From positions 661,303 to 725,302 of the forward strand of contig JBBMOL010000279.1 in NCBI GenBank assembly GCA_037954665.1: DNA of 64,000 bases, read 5' to 3'. A program made the translations under genes and the position numbers. This document shows, one piece after another, positions 52,625 to 63,821 of the stretch. The first letter of the stretch is position 1; every line of letters starts with the position of its first letter. The notes below the pieces were generated by a model. That model was not told the DNA's origin, made no database searches, and was given only the letters and a program-made list of their open reading frames with translations. The stretch comes from Laguncularia racemosa (lineage: Eukaryota; Streptophyta; Magnoliopsida; Myrtales; Combretaceae).

Positions 52625-54517
52625 TGATGTGCCTAAAACCACGTAGAAGCACAATCAAAAGACTTAAGAAAAACAATCTCAAGTCAAGGCAAAACCAGAT
52701 CCACAAAGGGCAATTTCACGTGAACCCTAATGAAGATATAAGGAAATCCAAAAGTTCAAAGATATAATTGTAATACCACAATGATAATATCTTCTAACAA
52801 CACTCTAATCTCATATAATCCATGAAGATAATCCACAAATGACAAAGAAAACCTCAATTCCAAGAACTCCTTTCCAATAGTGAAGTACACGTTTTCAAGG
52901 GAATTCTTTAATGAAGACTCAAATTCAATTGCAAAGTACTTCAAATAAACACAATAATTCGTGAACAATAAAATGTATTTCTAACCAAGAACTGTCTCAA
53001 TTCAACCCTAGATGTGATACACTAGAGAAGAAAAGAAATCACAACAAAATGAAATTGATACAACTCACAATTTCAAGATGTTGCACTCGCTACAATTTCA
53101 ACTCTTGGGATTGAAATTGATAAGATTTTAGATAACAATTAGGAACCCTAATTCTCACGTGAAAAGAAGTGTTTGTTCTACAAAAATAAGCCCCCTCAAA
53201 CCCTCTCTTAAGCAAGTATTTATACTTGCTACTCCTAGGGTTAAAAAAGTGCTCAAAATTACAAGTTTGCCACTTTTAAGGTGGCTAACCCTAAATGAAA
53301 GTTACAAAGAAATAAAAGTGTCCCAAAACCAAAATACAACCAAAATAGTTCAATAAACAATTACAAGATACAAAATAACATAAGCCTTGATACAAGATTG
53401 GTTTGATCGGATTCCTAACTGATACGAACTACGCCAACGTGTGACGAAACCCAATACCAATACGTTCGAAATTCGGTACCTAAGATGCCAAACACCCTCA
53501 AGTGGAAACCGTGACCCATTGTCTATAAGCGAAACAAGAACCTTGGTATAATATGAAGAAGCCACAATCGAGATGAAAGATCGATTGATAAGTCGGGATG
53601 AACGCCACGAAAATAAAATCCGATAAGTTTTAGGTTAGTTCTTTAAAGAACCAAGAGAGGAATTCTCTCAAAAGTGTTTTCAAACTTTCAATGTTATATG
53701 TTCTATATTCTAACCCTAGGAGCTTTATATTAGGGTTTACAATTCGTAACAATAAAGCCCAAAACGACATAACTTAGATAAGTTGCGTAAAAATCAACAA
53801 AACAAACATGTAGGCCGGCGGTGTAGACTTGAAGGGCGGCGGCCTTGAGCCGGTGTTGAAATATACACGACCAGCGTTGGAAATGTACACGACTGTGTAC
53901 TTTTGACCGTGTATCTTTCTGTGGAAATCTTGACAACATACACGGCCATGCCTTTGAACCGTATATACGACCATGTATAATTCTGTGTAACCTCCAGACT
54001 CCTACACGGCCGTGCCTTGTAAAGACACGCCCTCTTCAACTCGTATCCATTATGACTTGTATAAGAGCAAGGGCATTCCCATGGTTGTTCCAATCCATTC
54101 CAACTTCATGATTGCTCCAATCCTTTCCGGCTTCGTGGGCATCCTTTATCAACCCGTTAAGTGCTTCCTTGAATCATTTTGCTCGATTTCTTGTGATTGG
54201 TCCAGGTGGCACTTCAAGAGGATCCACATTCCATCTTCTAGCTTGGCTCCCATCATGGATCTCATCAAGTCTTCATGATCCAATGCCTCGGAATAGAGAA
54301 CAATCGCCGCGGGTCTTTGATTGTTATCCTAAAAAATGTTCTGTGTCCAACTGAAGTTGTAGGACATTTTGGCATGCCATGAAGAATTATAATTGTACCT
54401 GTAAGATTATTCTCAAATTTTATTAGAAATAAAGACATAAGGGTAAATATAAGCAATTTGGATCATCATCTAAACTGGGTTCTGAAAAGGTTGACAGTGT
54501 CAGAAGTTTTCCCATCA
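52625..54517 (-). repeat. 5' LTR of F5, split by an F4-type LTR
   Basis: Without the inserted 53388-54267 and one 5-bp duplication it is about 1008 bp, the same as the 3' LTR and the solo copy at 45786. The TATA palindrome covers about 53211-53230. Confidence 0.83.
53388..54267 (-). mobile_element. F4-type LTR with a terminal stub, in the F5 5' LTR
   Basis: Near-duplications AGCCT (53383-53387) and AGTCT (54268-54272). On the minus strand the LTR starts TGATGAGATCC at 54267 and ends TTCGTATCA at 53420. A further 32 bp follow, ending TTGTATCA at 53388, where a decayed primer site may lie. It carries CACGGCC palindromes at 53810-54010 and is diverged from the F4 LTRs. Confidence 0.7.
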
Positions 54518-57049
54518 GGAGTCATGTATCAAAATGATATGAGGTATATTAGGGTTAAATGAGGCCTGTAGTGGCAATTCCCATTAGAACTATATATATA
54601 TATGTATCAAGGTCATGAGTACTCCTGTGTTGATTGTGAATTTATTGATTATAAGTAATTTGATGATTTGATGTGTTGAATATTATTGTTGCATATATTT
54701 ATGTGATATTGTTGCTATGTAGCATACACATGTTTGTGTGGTACTTATGTATTGGGCATTAGCTAACCCCATTTGGGGACTTTTTTTTCTATGGTATATC
54801 AAATTTCATGAGTAGGTTCAACACTAGAGTATTGAGATATATAATAAATTGGATTGTTATATAATATGTTTGAGTAAGTTAAAGTTGATTTTAGATTACC
54901 TCGAAGATTTTAGAGTTTTGTGCATTGATAAATAAAGAGGGGATATGTATTTGTGATATTTGAGAATTTGATAAGTTATTTTATACTATGGAGATATACA
55001 AATATTGCAATTTTGAAACGGATTAAGAGCCTTAACATGTCATTATTTGGTAATGACACGTGGCAAGGTGTAATGTCCTAATTTTTAGGGCATTACTGGA
55101 CTACATTAAATAAATTCTATCATAGCTATGAAATCTACTAAAAACATTAAAATAAAACAAGTCTTCCTAAACTTAAAGTGTAAAAAAAAAAGCAAGTTAT
55201 ACTGAATATTAATCATAACAAATTACAATATTTTAAAGTCATGATCATGTTAAAGTTCAATTAAATATGATAAAATAAATCATCAAGTTTGTAATCATAT
55301 CATTGTAGGGCATCGAGTTATGCCCTAATTAGATATTAGTGCCATTGTTAACAACATTTTGTTAGCTCTTTAAGGTAAATTGTCCAAGAATCTATATATA
55401 AGAAATTATTAATATAAAAAAAGTATTGAAAGTGATTTATGATTTTCCAGTCGTTATATATTATCAATATCTAGCATGTGCATTAAATGTTTATTAAATC
55501 TACAAGGCATGTAAATTGTTTAAGTAATTTAGCATATTAGAATATATATATTTATATATATATATATGTATACCACATGTTTGAACAATTCAAAATTAAA
55601 GTTCTACAAATGTGTAGAGGAATAAGAACTAGCTAGATAAACATATTAAAAGAAATATGAACACATTATGGAAAGATAATAGGGTGATGAATATTGTAGC
55701 CATAAGATATGACGATGTGATTCATAGATTATATTAAAGAGAGCACTATAAATGAAACTCATAGTACAAGAAATTTGGTTGTCATATAAGATAAAATCAT
55801 CAGATTTTATAATCACAGTAGACCCATTTAAATTTCTACCTTCAAACAACATTTTTTAAAGTATAGAATAAGAAAGAAAGATATGCATCGTTATTAATAA
55901 TACATTATCTTTAGGGAGTCATGTCCTAATCTATTTTGTTGGAATTTAATGTTTTAATTAGACGGTCCCATTAAAAAAACATAGAGAGAGAATGCATTTC
56001 TTGAAATAGAGGTTAATGTACTATATACGAGGTCTTTTTTAGATAAGATACATGAGAGATCGTACATTATAAGGAAATTCGCTCAAGATCGTCCCCACAA
56101 TGGGAAAAGTGAAGTTGAATGGCTTCTAATACTAGCAAAACTATTATAATAATAAAATTAAAAATGACATACCAAACCTATGAAACTACTTGAATTCATT
56201 TGCATGCGAGTTAATGGTAGCCAAACAGATAAGGAACTCATAATTTTTGCATTGATTTCGGTAGACACGTAGTAATTTGAGTAAGCTATATGAGTATAAA
56301 GCATATATTCTTTTCATTTTTCTTTGGAATAGATGGAACCTCAAATGTAAGCATTATTTGCATGGTGATTTCTGTAATACCTGAAAATTTTATTTATTGA
56401 TTTATGTAATATTTATATATTATCACAAAGAGTTGAGGACAACGATGGAATTTTAGAAAATTAGAAGGATAATTTGGACATTTGGTGACGGAGAGTATTT
56501 ATTCCCAAATGACTTAACATTTCCTCATTTTCACTCCCTCACAGTAAAATAGTAGACATGACAAACACTCTTAATAGGAACCCTAGAGACGAATGAAAAA
56601 ATGAGTGACTAAATTCCAAAGAAGAAAGGTAAGGAATTCTATATGAATTTCAATTTAGGATTAATGGAATTTGGAATTTATGACTATTGTTTGTTGATAC
56701 AAAACATGAAGTTTGAGAAAGGACAATAGGAGAACGAGAATCAATGACTTAATGATACAACATATGTAATTTTGGTGTAAGTGTAAAAATCCTTGTAATT
56801 TAGATGCATTTACATGTTTTAAAGATATCATTGAGCTTAAGAAAATAGAGGATTGGAATTGGGAGAATTTAATGTAAAAGAATTACGGTTTGTGGAAATT
56901 ACCGAGGATGACATGGCCTACCAACACGATCGTGTTTCAACCGTGTTGAATTTGAAAGATACATGACCTCCTAACACGACCATGTTTCAATCGTGTTGAG
57001 TCAAAGGTAACATGGCCTCCTAACACTATTGTGTTTCTACTATGTTGAC
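54518..57049 (+). other. Older AT-rich debris between F5 and E5
   Basis: No gene recognised. Contents are the continuation of the F5 target (54518 on), the segment shared with the gap edge (55006-55068), an imperfect inverted repeat at 55070-55096 that looks like an LTR start (TGTAATGTCC), AT microsatellites near 55545-55570, another LTR-like start at about 56373 (TGTAATACC), and three 50-bp repeats at 56911-57049. Confidence 0.5.
56911..57049 (+). repeat. Three tandem units of about 50 bp, cut by E5
   Basis: Units start at 56911, 56961 and 57010 with ACATGGCCT or ACATGACCT. The first contains the perfect palindrome AACACGATCGTGTT. E5 begins in the third unit. Confidence 0.8.
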
Positions 57050-58672
57050 TGATAGAGCCATTTTATACTCAATCTTTATAGTATAAATTGTGTTAAATTA
57101 TTATTGATTTTATAGAAATCATAAGGAAATGGTACTTAATTCTAATCATGGTGATAAATTAGGTAAAATGGAGTCAAGGATGTTAATTCAAGTAAATTAG
57201 AGAAGTCATCTACAACTTGGATCAAGACAAGGAATTACACCTTCAGAATGAGACACGGTTGGAGATTTGGCCATGTTGTAAACCGTGCTACACACTGCAT
57301 GAAGAGAAGGAGTGACACGGCCTAGGGCACGATCGTGGTGTAAGCCGTGGACCAAACCCTGCTTGAAGCCGTGGTGGAAGCAAGACGTGCCAATGAGAAG
57401 AACTTGTGGATCTTTTGCAGAGTATAGCACGGCTTGAAGTCTAGCCGTGGTTGTAGCCGTGGTACATGCTGGGCTTGGATGAAGACTTGTAGATTATTCA
57501 CAGAGGAAGGCATGGTTGGAAATCTAGCCGTGGTATAGGGCGTGGTATACACTGGATAAGGAAGATGATACGAGAATTATGCACAGAGGAAGGCACGGTT
57601 TGACCCACGGCCGTGTGGTAGGGCGTGCCAAGCGGACGAATCTTCACTTCTCGAAATCTACTTGGAAAAGGAAAGATATCTTCGTATCTTGCTAGCAGAA
57701 GATCACATGCCATCCCTCAAACATTATAAACAGAACCAACCCTAGAGGGTTAAGACAATCTTTAATCTTTCTTTCAAACATTTTACCTTTGATCCGGGAA
57801 ACAAGAAGGAAGGCCGGAGGCAGAGCAAGCTATCCGGGTTCATTATGTCTTTACTTTTTATTTTCGTTTTTCTTATGAACATGAGTGGCTAAGCTACTTT
57901 TCTAGCCAAAGGGTCATAGATGTTTAATTCTACACGAATTGTGAGGTCTAATTGACTTGTATTTATTCTATTCTTTGTCTTTGGATATTCATATATCTTC
58001 TGATTGTTTTGTCATTATTATTTTGTTGATTGGTATGAATAGAGCTCTTCTACTTAATTAGCAAGATAATATATTGTCAACTAGCACGTCAAATCTGTAA
58101 TTGTTTGATTGTTCTAGTCTTAGTGACACGATAACATGTTCGGTTATAAGAATAGATGATCGAATTCATGTTATGGAGGTGTATGATCATGTTTAAATAG
58201 GTTATCTTATAATCTACTGGCATAAATTGGTGGTCTCTCTAGATTTTAATGCTATTGGTAGATTAAATCCTAAGCGCTTGTCTGGGGTTGTCTAATCAAT
58301 AAGGGAAATAATTCGAAGCGCTTGTTGGAGGTTATCGAGAAAGTAAGGAGAGATAGGTTGTTAGAGCTTGTTAATAACCATAACCAATTTATCTAGAACT
58401 AAGAATAGGTGATATTTGCATCGATGATCAATTCTTTGAATTAAACTATCTTGATTCCTTTGGCTAGGCTTTTTATCAATAATTGATTTTCTTACCTTGC
58501 TATACTTTATTTGATTCACAAACAAAACCCCCCATTTTTCTTTTCCTTATTGTTGTATTTGAATAGAAATATCTTTACTAATCTCTGTGGATTCGACCCT
58601 ACTCACCACTATATGCAAATCATATAATTGTCTAGGAGTAGGTTTTATTTTTGTTGGACTCGACACCCATCA
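57050..58672 (+). repeat. 5' LTR of E5
   Basis: 1623 bp, TGATAGAG to CCCATCA. The hairpin array (57235-57640) includes CACGGCT (57428-57434) with AGCCGTG (57443-57449). TATAAA lies at 57725-57730. The left flank is TTGAC. Confidence 0.88.
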
Positions 58673-58677
58673 AATTT

Positions 58678-58695
58678 TGGCGCCGTTGCCGGGGA
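58678..58695 (+). promoter_or_regulatory. Primer binding site of E5 (tRNA-Asp)
   Basis: TGGCGCCGTTGCCGGGGA, five bases after the LTR, is a perfect complement of the 3' end of plant tRNA-Asp(GTC) over its first 17 bases. This is the usual Athila primer. Confidence 0.88.
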
Positions 58696-58723
58696 TTGGT
58701 GTCAAATTTATTTCTATTCTTGT

Positions 58724-60979
58724 ATGACCCATTCTTCTCAGATAGGTGAACTAACGTATAATCCGGAGATTGGGAAGACTCTAAAGAAGCTACAACAAGA
58801 AGCTAGATCGTCCTCTAGACAGAACTTTGCATCGGATTTATCTGATTCATCAGAAGAAGACGAAATGGCTAATCCCGAGAGAACATTGCGAGAATTGGCT
58901 GCACCGGATGTGAATCAACAACCACTTTGCATACACTATCCCGAACTAGCCGTTGAATTTGAATTGAAATCTGGATTGATACATCTGTTACCCACCTTTC
59001 ATGGTCTTGAGAATGAAGATCCTCATAAGCATTTGAAAGAGTTCCATATAGTGTGTTCTAGTATGAGGCCGTAAGGAATAACCGACGATCAAATCAAGCT
59101 ACGCGCTTTTCCATTTTCCTTAAGTACTAAAGCTAAAGATTGGTTGTTTTATTTGCCTCCAGGTTCTATAACCACATGGACTGATATGGTGAGACTCTTC
59201 TTGGACAAATTCTTCCCCGCATCCAGAGCCGCTGGGATAAGAAGAGAAATTTGTAGCATAAAACAGAGGGACACCGAGACTCTTCATGAATATTGGGAAA
59301 GGTTCAAGCAATTGTGCGCCAGCTGCCCACAACATGGAATATTTGAGCAACTTCTCATCCAATACTTCTATGAAGGCTTGCTTCCGATGGAAAGGAAGAT
59401 GATGGATGCTGTAAGTGGAGGCGCCATAGTAAACAAAACCCCTGGTCAAGCTAGGGAATTGATCTCCATCATGGCTGCCAATTCACAACAATTTGGGTAT
59501 AGGCATGATACATCTTCAAGGAAGGTAAATGAGGTAAGTGTGTCTAACCTGGAACATCAAATTTCTAATCTAACCTCCCTTGTGCAGCAGCTAGCTCTTG
59601 GAAAAACACAACAGGTGAAGGCTTGTGGGATTTGTGCTGCTCCTAATCACCCTACCGACATGTGCCCCACATTGCAAGAAGATAATCATGAACACGCCAA
59701 TGCTGTAGGGGGATTTCCAGGACAACCGCAAAGGAAGTATGATCCCTATTCAAATACTTACAATCCCGGATGGAGGGATCATCCTAACTTCAGATATGGC
59801 AACAACCCTCAACCTGTCCAACAATTCCAGCCTAAGCCATCACATCAAGTGCCCCAAGCTCCTTCCACTTCAGGTATGTCTCTTGAGGATATTGTTAAAT
59901 CACTTGCCATTAATACAAAACAATTTCAGGATGAGACAAAGCAGAGCATCCACAATTTGGAGAATCAGGTAAGCCAACTTGCTTCTGCGGTTAATAGGTT
60001 AGAAACTCAAGGTAAGTTGCCTTCTCAAACTATCACAAATCCAAAGCAAAGCGTTAATGCAATTACCTTGAGAAGTGGAACAGAATTGCAGGGATCAAAT
60101 ACGAAAGGACATCCGTCTAATCTCGAGGAAGAGACCGAGAAAGAGATTTCGATTCCAAGCCAGCAGGGCGACCAGATTAGCAAGTCTCTAGTTGAGCCAT
60201 CAAAGGTTACATTGATACCACCTCCTTTCCCCTCCAGATTGGCGAAATCCAAGCATAAAACGGAAGAAAAAGAGATTTTGGAAACCTTTTGCAAAGTCGA
60301 GGTAAATATTCCTTTGATTGATGCAATTAGACAAATACCGCGCTATGCTAGGTTTCTCAAAGACTTGTGCACTAACAAAAGGAAGCTGAAAGGTAATGAA
60401 AAGATTAGCGTGAGTGAAAATGTTTCAGCTATTATTCAGAAGAAGCTTCCTCCTAAATGTACGGATCTAGGTATGTTTACCATTCCTTGCAAAATAGGTA
60501 ATCTTGGAATTGATAAAGCCATGTGTGATCTAGGAGCTTCTATCAATGTCATGCCGTTGTCTGTTTATCAACATTTAAATGTTGGTCCTTTGAAAGAAAC
60601 GGGTATTATTGTTCAACTTGCTGATAGGTCCAATGTTTATCCTGAAGGAGTTTTAGAGGATGTTTTAGTTCAAGTCGATGGGCTGGTTTTTCCTGCTGAT
60701 TTTTATGTGCTTGACATGGACGATAGTGATTCAAATCCTTCAGCACTGATATTATTAGGGCGACCATTCCTTAAGACTTCTAAAACGAAAATTGATGTAA
60801 ATGATGGCACCCTTACTATGGAATTTGATGGTGAAGTGATTAAATTTAACATTTATGATGCCATGAAACATCCTAGCAATATCCCCCATGTTTTTGCTGC
60901 GGATGTTATTAACCCATTACCACAGGCACCCAAGCTGGAATCAAGATCCTCATCCGAACATCTGACCTGGAATGTCTAG
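58724..60979 (+). pseudogene. Gag-protease of E5, one stop codon
   Basis: About 750 codons in one frame from the ATG at 58724 (28 bp after the primer site), broken only by TAA at 59072-59074 where CAA would fit. The capsid has the GSITTWTDMVRLFLDKFFPA segment, YWERFKQLCASCPQHGI and GGAIVNKTPGQARELISIMA. A zinc knuckle C-X2-C-X4-H-X4-C lies at about 59622-59665. A Gln-rich, partly coiled spacer (59770-60040) precedes the protease, whose active site is CDLGASINVMPLSVY (about 60523-60570) and whose LLGRPFLK segment is near 60755. The frame ends at TAG 60977-60979, which comes from the 3' noncoding region joined by the pol deletion. If the one stop were read through, particle proteins could be made. 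Confidence 0.85.
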
Positions 60980-62368
60980 CCAAAGACGTTAAAGAAAGGC
61001 GCTTCATGGGAGGCAACCCATGTCAAAAAAAAAAAAAAAGAAAACAAAAAAGTGTTTTAGTTTTGTTTTTCTTTAGTTTTGGTTTGTTTTAGTTTTGTTT
61101 TGATTTTAGTGTAGTTTTGAACTCTTCGGATCAGCTGCAGCAAGGATACATGTACGTAGATGCCACTTTCCAGAGCTTAAGGGGAGAACTCCAATACCAG
61201 GGAAGTACCAGTATTTCCTTTCTCTTATTCTCTAATGTGCCTTGTGTTGTTAATTCCTCTTCAATTGTGTTGAAATAGAAACAGTGAGGACACTGTTTAA
61301 GCTAAGTGTGGGGGAGAGGATAATAAATTATAGAGAATAGAGAACTAACTTATACTCTGAATGTTTGTCCTTAAGCAATTTTAAGCCAAAGTTTTTCAAA
61401 ATTATCATGAAATCTAGAGATTGTACTAAATGTTGTAATAAGCATCTACAAAATGTGAAATTGACTTGTTCAAATGCTTTACTCACCCACTGCTGTGATT
61501 AGAATACTTGGTTAAAATTAAGTAATGAAATCTTTAAGAAACAAATTTACCTTGTATTTAGCTTTAGAATTGGAAGTCTAAGAGTAGGTCGAGTCCTTAA
61601 GTGAAAAATAAATAAGTTTACTTCTAGGTTATATTAGCTACTGTATAGTCTTTAAAGTTGTTTGTTATAACACCTAGTGAAAACAAAAAAAAAAAAAAAA
61701 TCAAGCATAGCCATTACTCCAATGATTCAACTAATTGAGTTAAGAGTATTCAAACTTGAATGTTAGAGTGAGGAAGAGTCCGTAGGGGTATCTCAAAACC
61801 CGGTCACTTGAGTGACGAGCTCGGGATGTGCCGACTCAATGAACTCACTATAATGATAAGGGAGAAAAGGCGAAAGTTCATGAAAAGAAGCGGGCAAAAA
61901 CCCGTCAAAATAGATGCTTGAATAAATCAAAAGAACATGAATGCAAACATTCATTGAATAAAACAAGACTTATAATAGAAAAGGGAGAAAATCTAAGCAA
62001 AGTGCTTATACAATATGCTTTTACTTTATGTTGCAAGGATTATATGTCTACTAATGTCCAATGAAGTTTAATTGGGTGTTTTTCCTTAATGGATTAAGTA
62101 TTTACTTTTGGAATAAAAAATTCTTTTGCTAAACATGAGGATTAAAGTTTGTTTTGTTTAAGATTAGCTATTAAATTTTGACCATGGTAATTTGATCACA
62201 AGAAACCAGTTTGGTTGAAGTAGTAGATATTAAAGTTTCAAGTCATGAACTACAAATGAATAGATGCTTGGAATGATGAAAAGAAAGTTTGTATAATCTA
62301 TGATAGATTTCTCAATTGATCTGATGCAATTGCTTGAGGACAAGCAAGAGTTTAAGTGTGGGGGAATT
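60980..62368 (+). other. 3' noncoding region of E5
   Basis: Matches 1246-2666. Hairpins lie at 61007-61020 (TGGG/CCCA), 61279-61298 (AGGA loop) and 61803-61816 (GTCACT/AGTGAC). The internal polypurine-like tract is at 61304-61320 and the terminal one at 62354-62368. A-runs lie at 61027-61060 and 61684-61700. No gene is seen. Confidence 0.7.
61279..61298 (+). other. Conserved RNA hairpin, AGGA loop (E5)
   Basis: AAACAGTG-AGGA-CACTGTTT. Relative to E1 the outermost G-C pair is A-T, changed on both strands. The AAGTGTGGGGG tract follows five bases later. Confidence 0.7.
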
Positions 62369-63821
62369 TGATAGAGCCATTTTATACTCAATCTTTATAG
62401 TATAAATTGTGTTAAATTATTATTGATTTTATAGAAATCATAAGGAAATGGTACTTAATTCTAATCATGGCGATAAATCAAGTAAAATGGAGTCAAGGAT
62501 GTTAATTCAAGTAAATTAGAGAAGTCATCTACAACTTGGATCAAGACAAGGAATTACACCTCCAGAATGAGACACGGTTGGAGATTTGGCCATGTTGTAA
62601 ACCGTGCTACACACTGCATGAAGAGAAGGAGTGACACGGCCTAGGGCACGACCGTGGTGTAAGCCGTAGACCAAACCTTGCTTGAAGCCGTGGTGGAAGC
62701 AAGACGTGCCAATGAGAAGAACTTGTGGAACTTTTGCAGAGTATAGCACGGCTTGAAGTCTAGCCGTGGTTTTAGCCGTGGTACATGCTGGGCTTGGATG
62801 AAGACTTGTAGATTATTCACAGAGGAAGGCACGGTTGGAAATCTAGCCGTGGTATAGGGCGTGGTATACACTGGATAAGGAAGATGATACGAGAATTATG
62901 CACAGAGGAAGGCACGGTTTGACCCACGGCCGTGTGGTAGGGCGTGCCAAGCGGACGAATCTTCACTTCTCGAAATCTACTTGGAAAAGGAAAGATATCT
63001 TCGTATCTTGCTAGCAGAAGATCACATGCCATCCCTCAAACATTATAAATAGAACCAACCCTAGAGGGTTAAGACAATCTTTAATCTTTCTTTCAAACAT
63101 TTTACCTTTGATCTGGGAAATAAGAAGGAAGGCCGGAGGCAGAGCAAGCTATCCGGGTTCATTATGTCTTTACTTTTTATTTTCGTTTTTCTTATGAACA
63201 TGAGTGGCTAAGCTACTTTTCTAGCCAAAGGGTCATAGATGTTTAATTCTACACGAATTGTGAGGTCTAATTGACTTGTATTTATTCTATTCTTTTTCTT
63301 TGGGTATTCATATATCTTCTGATTGTTTTGTCATTATTATTTTGTTGATTGGTATGAATAGAGCTCTTCTACTTAAAATTTCAAGATAATATATTGTCAA
63401 CTAGCACGTCAAATCTGTAATTGTTTGATTGTTCTAGTCTTAGTGACACGATAACATGTTCGTTAAAGAATAGATGATCGAATTCATGTTATGGAGGTGT
63501 ATGATCATGTTTAAATAGGTTTTATGGAGGTTCCCCTCTACATTTTAATGCTATTGGTAGATTAAATCCAACGCTTGTCTGGGTTGTCTAATCAATAAGG
63601 GAAATAATTCGAAGCGCTTGTTGGAGGTTATCGAGAAAGTAAGGAGAGATAGGTTGTTAGAGCTTGTAATAACCATAACCAATTTATCTAGAACTAAGAA
63701 TAGGTGATATTTGCATCGAGATCAATTCTTTGAATTAAACTATCTTTATTCCTTTGGCTAGGCTTTTTATCAATATTTGATTTTCTTACCTCTTTACTTT
63801 ATTTGATTTACAAACAAAACC
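62369..63821 (+). repeat. 3' LTR of E5, truncated
   Basis: Ends at CAAACAAAACC where a new LTR begins; about 150 bp are missing. Up to about 63370 it differs from the 5' LTR by roughly one base in a hundred, but the last 450 bp hold more than ten small indels. Confidence 0.83.

Larger units (their letters stand above)
48815..54517 (-). mobile_element. F5: gag-protease CRM derivative
   Basis: Reverse orientation, duplication GGAGT (48810-48814 and 54518-54522). In its own direction: 5' LTR (54517-52625, with an insertion), primer site, leader, gag, protease, pol tail, 3' LTR (49822-48815). RT, RNase H and integrase are missing between protease and tail. Like F2 it joins protease to the tail, but it retains gag. 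Confidence 0.85.
57050..63821 (+). mobile_element. E5: Athila element lacking pol
   Basis: 5' LTR (57050-58672), tRNA-Asp primer site, gag-protease frame (58724-60979), 3' noncoding region, polypurine tract and 3' LTR (62369-63821, cut by another insertion). It is the same family as E1. RT, RNase H and integrase are deleted cleanly between the protease end and a point equal to 1252 in E1. The LTRs differ little in their first 1 kb, so the insertion is young. Confidence 0.88.

Noticed and set aside
54012..54354. Frames of 80-88 codons on the plus strand
   Set aside because: They are antisense to the F4-type LTR inserted in F5.
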